A stretch of DNA of 64,000 nucleotides from Psychrobacter sp. 1044 (GTDB lineage Bacteria; Pseudomonadota; Gammaproteobacteria; Pseudomonadales; Moraxellaceae). Made by a program: the position numbers and the translations under genes. Positions 59,201-64,000 of this stretch are shown one piece after another; the stretch's first letter is position 1; each line of letters starts with the position of its first letter. The notes beneath the pieces are model-generated. The model had not been told where the DNA came from and made no database searches. It saw nothing but the letters and a program-made list of their open reading frames with translations. The DNA lies in assembly GCF_904846525.1 (NCBI RefSeq), contig NZ_CAJHAZ010000012.1, positions 1 through 64,000 of the forward strand, given 5' to 3'.

Positions 59201-59543
59201 ATAAAGAGAAGCGCGCGTTACGGATCTTGAGATCATGACGCAATACGCCTAAGGTGCCATAGGTGCGCGAGGCTTTATCAGTTGCATTCTCATCCGCTTT
59301 ATTCAGCTGCTTAACCAATGCAGCGATAAAGTGACGCTCAGAATCGATAGGATGAGTACGGCAAAACTTCTCCCACTCTTGCGGCTGAGTGCTCTGCACA
59401 AAGTCGAGCACGTCTTGCTCATACAGCGCAGTCTCTGCCTGATAGCCGCTGGCATGACCCAATTGCCAGCCATGTGCCTGCATCTGGTCGATGATATCGG
59501 CTTGGAAGACAGATTCGTAAGCGATATCGTGGGCGTTGGTCAT
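56283..59543 (-). CDS. hsdR: Type I restriction enzyme R subunit (HsdR)
   Basis: The 1086-aa HsdR is the ATP-driven translocase and nuclease of type I restriction. It has the PD-(D/E)XK core with Asp165 (RIDVVLFV) and Glu179-Leu-Lys181, Walker A HSAGSGKS (340-347), DEAH box (IIADEAHSSQ, 456-459), motif III FTATPKP and motif VI QTLSRLNRTYKGK. A charged C-terminal helical region that normally binds the methylase follows, including a Gly/Ala-rich linker (DAGGGAGTAKPK). All motifs look intact. No hsdM or hsdS is visible in the window. Confidence 0.93.
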   Translation of the reverse strand: MTNAHDIAYESVFQADIIDQMQAHGWQLGHASGYQAETALYEQDVLDFVQSTQPQEWEKFCRTHPIDSERHFIAALVKQLNKADENATDKASRTYGTLGVLRHDLKIRNARFSLCQFKPEHSLNPEIMARYEANICRVVPEVVYSPHASLKDSTDGKVAKRNRIDVVLFVNGLPVTTMELKSEFKQSVQNAISQYKKTRLPKDPDTKKPEPLLMFKRGALVHFAVSQYEVYMTTKLAGNSTYFLPFNKGTKDGGAGNDTPSDSSRYATDYLWNEVLTPENLLSILGHFMHLQIEEEEDAIGRKSKKETMMFPRYHQWDVVTKLVNAAITEGAGQRYLIQHSAGSGKSNSIAWTAHQLSTLYNRDGDKQFHSVIVITDRTVLDDQLQDTIYQFEHADGVVGKINRNEGDGSKSEQLASALVNSQPIIIVTIQTFPFVLKAIEDSSVLKSRRYAIIADEAHSSQTGTTALKLKEVLVSGDIEKSVDSALSGEDVINQAMDATLAARRNSPNLSYYAFTATPKPKTIELFGRLPNPDLPASKDNKPESYHVYSMRQAIEEGFILDVLKNYTNYKVVYQLQQKLAADNEVDSRRAKIKLNNWVRLHDYNIAQKVRVIIEHFNDNVKGLLGGQAKAMVVTGSRKEAVRYKLAFDNYIANHGYRGINAMVAFSGEVTFTDNDPDSGALLGEKFTEHNMNIGLKGRDLPKAFDSDDYQVMLVANKFQTGFDQPKLCAMYVDKKLVGVDCVQTLSRLNRTYKGKAESGTFVLDFFNDPNDILAAFQPYYETATLADVSDPDKVYDLFEKLRASGIFLWREVEQLVEAFYSKNKSNAAISNICKPAVERWQKQYLEARTEAKHAKAMLERTKGTGDVVLITNAENDYKGFKIKQDELEIFKKDLGTFTRQYEFMSQIVDYDSKDLEKLSLYARNLQPLLRESASDEDDIDLSNIVMSHYRVSKLYQQDLKLQESSGELDAGGGAGTAKPKDKKEELLSKVINRLNEVFAGEDFTDKDMINFQNTIWDKVTENEIVVKQFSNNNTDQIMLGGYPDAAMDALFESQEAYEGMTMHLLSNPNQFKKFIRLMLDTKLGA

Positions 59544-59584
59544 GTTAAGTCCGTTTAGTTTTATTATTATTTTGCTTAAAATAA

Positions 59585-59965
59585 TTAGGTCGAAAGCGCT
59601 ATAAGGTCTGAATACTCTCTAGCAAATATAAAAAGCAGCACTAGCAGAAACGTTAATAGTAGCGTTCTATATTTCTCAGCGACTGCTCTTTTGGAAGTAA
59701 GTGCCTTATAAAAAATAAACAGATAAGGAATAATTACAATCCAAACATAGGGAATCCAAAGGAACATTAAAGTAATGGTAATATCGTCCAGCATGTACTT
59801 AGCGGTACTACTAAAAAACTCTAAAGAAACAGTATAATTCGAGTCGTGCTTTTTGTACCCGCTGTAAGTTAAGTAAGCATTTATTAGATAAGCAATAATA
59901 GGGCTATAAATGAGCGCCCAGAATAGCTGCTTGTAGCACTTAGTAATTGGATCGGGATGATTCAT
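59585..59965 (-). CDS. Hypothetical small membrane protein
   Basis: The 126-aa product has three probable membrane helices (about residues 14-34, 62-88 and 103-121) and a short polar loop. It is AT-rich, unlike hsdR. I do not recognise the family. It lies between the Sel1-repeat gene (30-bp gap) and hsdR (41-bp gap) on the same strand, so the three may be co-transcribed. Confidence 0.6.
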   Translation of the reverse strand: MNHPDPITKCYKQLFWALIYSPIIAYLINAYLTYSGYKKHDSNYTVSLEFFSSTAKYMLDDITITLMFLWIPYVWIVIIPYLFIFYKALTSKRAVAEKYRTLLLTFLLVLLFIFAREYSDLIALST

Positions 59966-59995
59966 AATTATATCTATTAATATGCGGAAGTCATT

Positions 59996-61354
59996 TTAAG
60001 GCATATTTAACAGTTTAGAGCCAAGACATGATTGCAAGTCGCCATTGCCACAGCCTTTATCAAACCATTCCTTAGCCTGCACGTTGTCTTGCTTTACCCC
60101 TTGCGCCTTCATATACATCAGCCCCAGATTACGCGGGGCGAACGGATGATTTTGGGCGGCAGCTTGTTTAAATAACGTCATGGCGCGGGCATAATTTTGC
60201 GGTACGCCATTGCCCTCTAAGTACATCACAGCAAGGTTGTTTAGACCAGCAGCTTCACCTTGATTGGCAGATTGTTGTGACCACTCAAAGGCTTTAACAT
60301 AGTTTTGCTCAACGCCTTGACCACTATAGTATGCCCAGCCCAAACCGCCCATACCCAATGCATTGCCATGGTTGGCAGACTTTTCATACCATTTAAAAGC
60401 CTCGGCATAATCACGCGCAACCCCATTGCCATTCTCATACATATAGCCTAGATTGTTTTGTGCCAAATCCTCACCTTGTGCGGCGGCTTTTCGTAGCCAA
60501 TACAGTGCTTTGGTATAATCCTGCGTCACACCTAAGCCTTTTATATAAAACTGTCCAATATTGTTTTGGGCAATTGCATGTCCTTGATCGGCAGCCTTTT
60601 GATACCATTTGGCTGCTTCGCTATAGTCTTGCGTCACGCCTAAGCCTGCTTCATACATCACGCCGATGTTATTGTGAGCGTCAAGATCTCCTTGCTCAAT
60701 GGCTTTTTGATACCAGTCATAGGCTTTGGTAAAATCCTGATCGACCCCAATGCCGCTTTGATACAACAAGCCCAAACTGTACTGCGCCATCACATTATCT
60801 TGTGCGGCGGCGCGTTGATACCACTCGACCGCTTTGGCATAGTCAGGCGTCACGCCCAGTCCTTCTTGGTACACCGCGCCCATGCTATATTGCGCGAATG
60901 GCTCCTCTTGATTGGCAGATTTCTCGAACCATGCGAGCGACTTGGCATAATCTTGCTCTACCCCTAAGCCTTCTTGATACATCGCGCCAAGATTATATTG
61001 CGCTATGCTGTCGCCTTGATTGGCAGCCTTTTGGAACCATTCGGCGCTGGTAGCATAATCCTGCGGCACATACTCGCCTGTCATATATATCGCGCCCATA
61101 TCGTATTGCGCTGCCGCTACGCCCTGATCAGCGGCTTTTTTATACCATGCCACCGCTTTGTTAGGGTCTTGGGGCACACCATCGCCCATCTCATACATCG
61201 CGCCCATGCTATATTGAGCGGCGGCATGACCTTGTTCCGCCAGCGCTTTGGTACTGCTAAAACTGGTTGCATGCGCGGATAACGATAGCGCTAAAGCAGC
61301 GCTCAAAGCTATTACTTTGTGTCTGATTCTTAGCGGTACGATTGACACTTTCAT
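59996..61354 (-). CDS. Sel1-repeat protein, secreted
   Basis: The 452-aa product has a signal peptide (about residues 1-29, ending SAHA) and about eleven 36-residue Sel1-like repeats. Each carries AQxxxGxxYxxGxGVxQDYxxAxxWxxKAAxQG, for example AQYNLGAMYQEGLGVEQDY. Such alpha/alpha solenoids bind proteins and are common in periplasmic signalling and virulence proteins. It ends in GCGNGDLQSC, whose Cys pair may form a disulfide cap. Partner is unknown. Confidence 0.85.
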   Translation of the reverse strand: MKVSIVPLRIRHKVIALSAALALSLSAHATSFSSTKALAEQGHAAAQYSMGAMYEMGDGVPQDPNKAVAWYKKAADQGVAAAQYDMGAIYMTGEYVPQDYATSAEWFQKAANQGDSIAQYNLGAMYQEGLGVEQDYAKSLAWFEKSANQEEPFAQYSMGAVYQEGLGVTPDYAKAVEWYQRAAAQDNVMAQYSLGLLYQSGIGVDQDFTKAYDWYQKAIEQGDLDAHNNIGVMYEAGLGVTQDYSEAAKWYQKAADQGHAIAQNNIGQFYIKGLGVTQDYTKALYWLRKAAAQGEDLAQNNLGYMYENGNGVARDYAEAFKWYEKSANHGNALGMGGLGWAYYSGQGVEQNYVKAFEWSQQSANQGEAAGLNNLAVMYLEGNGVPQNYARAMTLFKQAAAQNHPFAPRNLGLMYMKAQGVKQDNVQAKEWFDKGCGNGDLQSCLGSKLLNMP

Positions 61355-61447
61355 TTTGTCCTCTACATATTAGGGCGGAATGGATATAGGGTATTTTATT
61401 TATATCAAGTTATTGTATAAGGGCATTCCCGTTGCTTAATACTATAG

Positions 61448-61570
61448 TCATAAACCGCTGGCATGACCCACTTGCCAGCCGTGCGCTTGCATTTGGATGA
61501 CGATGTCGGCTTGAAAGACAGATTCGTAAGTGATGTTATGCGCGTTAATAGCAGTACTTGTCTGAGTCAT
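61448..61570 (-). pseudogene. Truncated 5' fragment of a second hsdR
   Basis: The 40-codon frame (stop at 61448) reproduces the first ~33 residues of the intact HsdR: ITYESVFQADIV.QMQAHGWQVGHASG against IAYESVFQADIIDQMQAHGWQLGHASG. It has six extra residues after the start and diverges as a homologous but distinct allele. Similarity stops after HASG, where it ends in LeuTGA. It is the stump of a lost hsdR gene. Confidence 0.85.
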
Positions 61571-61604
61571 GGTGAGATTCTTATTATTAAGTTATGAATT
61601 GGGC

Positions 61605-62225
61605 TTATGAGATCAACCACACTTTATCGATTTCAACGATCTGTTGCTCCTGCCCTTTAATGCTTTCTTTTCTTAAAAATCTAATAGGGTCAATGTCTTG
61701 CAACATCTCTACATCTTCTTCATCAGCCATATCATAATAGTCAAGCCTTCGATAAAGTTTCCATTCAAAATGATCTAAGTATTCAGCGGTTTTTGAATTA
61801 TAGTGAATAGAGCTTTGAATACCATTTTCGGGCTGCTCATCTATTGGCTCAAACGTATTTTGATAAAAGTCTTTGTAATCCTCTATCGCACAAACTACTT
61901 GTGAGCGACTGATGTACGTTTCAAATAGCCAGATTTGTAAATAATACGGGGTTTGCAACTTTTCTAGCGAATCTTTCCATGACTGATAGATATTTTGCAC
62001 ATTTTTAATCAATAGATATTCACAGTCGCCAATTGGCTCAGGATAGATACTATTAATCAAAGACAAGCGTGACCATGGAGCTACCAAAAACTTAACGTAA
62101 TCTCGCTTTTCTTGATTTAACAGATCAACATCAAGAACTTTATTAGCTTCGCCCCATTTTTCAATAGTGCGCTTACGGCGGTTAATGCCTCTTATTTTGC
62201 GATATCTTAATACGTTGTTTTTCAT
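61605..62225 (-). CDS. Hypothetical protein (partner gene of the duplicated module)
   Basis: The 206-aa cytosolic protein has a basic N-terminus (YRKIRGINRRKRTIEKWGEA) and is otherwise rich in aromatic and acidic residues (LYRRLDYYDMADEEDVEMLQ), ending EIDKVWLIS. Family unknown. Its last ~20 codons are duplicated at 63131-63193, downstream of the paralogous secreted-protein gene. It lies 36 bp after the gene ending at 62262. Confidence 0.65.
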   Translation of the reverse strand: MKNNVLRYRKIRGINRRKRTIEKWGEANKVLDVDLLNQEKRDYVKFLVAPWSRLSLINSIYPEPIGDCEYLLIKNVQNIYQSWKDSLEKLQTPYYLQIWLFETYISRSQVVCAIEDYKDFYQNTFEPIDEQPENGIQSSIHYNSKTAEYLDHFEWKLYRRLDYYDMADEEDVEMLQDIDPIRFLRKESIKGQEQQIVEIDKVWLIS

Positions 62226-62261
62226 AGCTCACTCTATTTTTTGATACGCTTAAATCAAGCC

Positions 62262-63020
62262 TTAGGGCTCCTCACATACCATCTTCAAGCTCTTACCAAA
62301 TATGGTTTTATTGAGCTGATTGTAGTTGTTAAAGACTTTTTCAGAGTCAGCATGATAGATCTGATCGTTAACACAATTACCAAAGCCAAAAGTTATCAAG
62401 TTTATTCTGGCATACTTAGCAGAGTTACTTACCTTTTCTTCCTGATAGCGCTGGGTCGCAATTTTACGATATCGTTCTAGTTCATCAGCCCCATACTCGC
62501 TTGTTTCCAGAATTTGCTCTTCAACAAACTGTTTCCATCTATTTTGCACCGCCGCTTCGTTCTGCATGAAAGGTTCAATATAGTTTTTACACATCTGAGG
62601 GCTTTGTTTGAGGGCTTCACTAGGGTTTAGATAGCCTAAAATGACTAATCGATCTTTTTCATACTCTGCATCAATCGTTTTGAGTAAGTTTTGTTTATAG
62701 CCTTTCGCTTCAGGTACAACATCAAGACGCTCAGTATCACGCTTTACTTGCTTATACTCTTCGGTCGAGACATCTAAGTCTTTCATAGATAGTTTATCTA
62801 GCGCATCAACACTCATGGGTGAAGAGAAGCTTTCCAGATTTAATCTGGTTAAACGATCCAATACGAGATGGGAATTTTTGATTTGCTTGGCGCTGTACTT
62901 TTTATTATCAAAACTCCCTTTCATATCGCATAGATCGTCTTGCCATTTGTAGACTTCGGCTGTTGCAATACTAGGCACAGTCAGTAATACGCTTACCGCT
63001 ATCAACGAATACCTTTTCAT
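62262..63020 (-). CDS. Hypothetical secreted protein (paralogue B)
   Basis: The 252-aa product has a signal peptide (MKRYSLIAVSVLLTVPSIATA) and a largely helical mature domain with conserved cysteines (DLCDMKG, QMCKNY, GNCVND, KMVCEE). It is clearly paralogous to the neighbour at 63217-63987, e.g. KYSAKQIKNSHLVLDRLTRLNLESF against KYTAKQIENSHFVLNSLTRANLESF-type spacing, shortened here. I start at 63020, eight bases after AGGA; an ATG at 63041 has no RBS. Family unknown; periplasmic location inferred. Confidence 0.7.
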   Translation of the reverse strand: MKRYSLIAVSVLLTVPSIATAEVYKWQDDLCDMKGSFDNKKYSAKQIKNSHLVLDRLTRLNLESFSSPMSVDALDKLSMKDLDVSTEEYKQVKRDTERLDVVPEAKGYKQNLLKTIDAEYEKDRLVILGYLNPSEALKQSPQMCKNYIEPFMQNEAAVQNRWKQFVEEQILETSEYGADELERYRKIATQRYQEEKVSNSAKYARINLITFGFGNCVNDQIYHADSEKVFNNYNQLNKTIFGKSLKMVCEEP

Positions 63021-63130
63021 CATTGGAGTCCTTTTTTTCATTCGCCTTGCTTATTTTGATATTTATTAATCGAGCAAACATTTAACTCACTATTCTTTTT
63101 AGGATGCTTTTTAAAGCCAGTCAAATTGAA

Positions 63131-63193
63131 TTAAACAATCAACCATACTTTATTGATACCAACGATCTGATACTTTCTACCTTTGATGATCTC
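63131..63193 (-). pseudogene. 3' remnant of a second copy of the 206-aa gene
   Basis: The frame EIIKGRKYQIVGINKVWLIV ending in TAA matches the end of the 61605-62225 product, ESIKGQEQQIVEIDKVWLIS. The DNA is also alike. A stop interrupts the frame two codons upstream. It is the leftover tail of a duplicated partner gene. Confidence 0.75.
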
Positions 63194-63216
63194 TATTTTT
63201 TACTTTTGCAAGAGGT

Positions 63217-63987
63217 CTACTCTTGGTGCATTGCGCATTGCGCTGTGTATTTACCGTCAAATACTTTATGATTAAGCTTTGCATAATTAGCAGACACTGT
63301 CTTTAGCTCAGGGCGATAAGCGGTACTCTTAACACAGTTGTAAAACCCAGAAGACACAATAGCGTTTCGCGCATAAAAATAATCACTCAGTGACTTTTGT
63401 TCTTGATAATCTCTCATCTCAATCTTACGATAAAACTCATCACCCAAATCACCTGTACGTACTTTATCTTGAATATTTTCTTCAACCACTTGCTGCCATT
63501 TATTCTGCACTGCCGTTTCATCTTGCAATAAAGCCTCTACATAATGCTGACACATTGGCGGGCTTTGCTTAAGCGCTTTACTAGGATTGCGATAAGCCAA
63601 AATAGCCAATTGTGCCGTTTTATATTCGCCATCAATAGTCTTAAGTAGCTGTTGTTTATACTTCTGTGCTTCGGGAACTAACTCAAGTTGCTCTATATTA
63701 CTTTTAGCTTGCTTATACTCTTTAGTCAGTACCTCTGGGTCTTTCGACGATATATTGTCTAAAAAAAGATTACTCATAGGCTCAGAAAAGCTTTCAAGAT
63801 TTGCTCTCGTCAAACTGTTCAATACGAAATGAGAATTCTCTATTTGTTTGGCAGTATATTTATTATTATCAAAATCACCTTGATATTGACAAGACTTCAT
63901 TTCCGAGCGCCACTCATAAGTCTGCGCTTGGGCGCTAGTGGTGACTGCTATTGCGCCTAATAAAGCTGCTACAGTAAAATTTTTCAT
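63217..63987 (-). CDS. Hypothetical secreted protein (paralogue A)
   Basis: The 256-aa product has a signal peptide (residues 1-21, ending SAQA) and a helical mature domain. Shared features with paralogue B are four cysteines (KSCQYQ, PMCQHY, YNCVKS, AQCAMH), the QLLKTIDGEY helix and ALKQSPPMC. GGACT lies about eight bases before the ATG at 63987. The module with its partner gene has been duplicated, and this copy keeps only the tail of the partner. Confidence 0.7.
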   Translation of the reverse strand: MKNFTVAALLGAIAVTTSAQAQTYEWRSEMKSCQYQGDFDNNKYTAKQIENSHFVLNSLTRANLESFSEPMSNLFLDNISSKDPEVLTKEYKQAKSNIEQLELVPEAQKYKQQLLKTIDGEYKTAQLAILAYRNPSKALKQSPPMCQHYVEALLQDETAVQNKWQQVVEENIQDKVRTGDLGDEFYRKIEMRDYQEQKSLSDYFYARNAIVSSGFYNCVKSTAYRPELKTVSANYAKLNHKVFDGKYTAQCAMHQE

Positions 63988-64000
63988 TCTATAAGTCCTT

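Noticed and set aside
49490..64000. Search for a CRISPR array or a right-hand attachment site in the island
   Set aside because: No regularly spaced direct repeats and no second copy of the tRNA 3' end were seen by eye.

Overview
The window looks like a chromosomal segment of a gammaproteobacterium of the family Moraxellaceae, most likely Psychrobacter. This is inferred from the Acinetobacter/Psychrobacter-type gene order (trpF-trpB-trpA-accD-folC-dedD; mreBCD-maf-rng next to gatCAB), moderate G+C content and protein style; no database search was run. About 49 kb is conserved core chromosome. The last ~14.5 kb, starting at a tRNA-Arg gene, is an accessory island.

Core, left to right. A Sua5/YciO-type gene (+) faces a ribosomal supercluster on the minus strand. 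The cluster is transcribed leftward as S10 (rpsJ to rpsQ), spc (rplN to rpmJ, including secY) and alpha (rpsM to rplQ, including rpoA). Good sigma70 promoters are visible before rpsJ and rplN, and a structured leader precedes rpsJ. Upstream lie rng, maf, mreD, mreC and mreB (minus), then divergent gatC-gatA-gatB (plus) and tRNA-Pro(GGG). Next come a secreted protein, a DUF1853 protein, an outer-membrane barrel candidate beside a lipoprotein, and a DUF2726 protein. A minus-strand biosynthetic run (trpF, trpB, trpA, accD, folC and a DedD-like LysM/SPOR protein) precedes a divergent photolyase gene. Then follow a 186-bp MITE-like element, a DUF4230 gene with a possible truncated paralogue, proS, an LprI-like gene, queF, a secreted protein, a two-gene ABC-2 exporter and a cytochrome c.

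Island (49,413 to the right edge). tRNA-Arg(CCG) is followed by a P4-type tyrosine integrase. Then come an unknown AT-rich gene behind a potentially RBS-masking hairpin, an AlpA-type regulator, two tandem paralogous small proteins, a membrane-anchored protein, a small basic protein and a DUF3987 primase/helicase-like protein. This set resembles a P4-like phage satellite or small integrative element. A perfect 23-bp inverted repeat (51,178 and 56,101), with further related copies, brackets the cargo and replication genes and is the best candidate for a replication origin/crr pair.

Beyond the primase, on the minus strand, are a full-length type I restriction HsdR with no HsdM or HsdS in the window, a small membrane protein and a Sel1-repeat protein. 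These are followed by a 40-codon fragment of a second hsdR and a duplicated module of secreted-protein genes in which one partner gene survives only as its last ~20 codons. No right attachment site was found, so the island boundary probably lies beyond the window.
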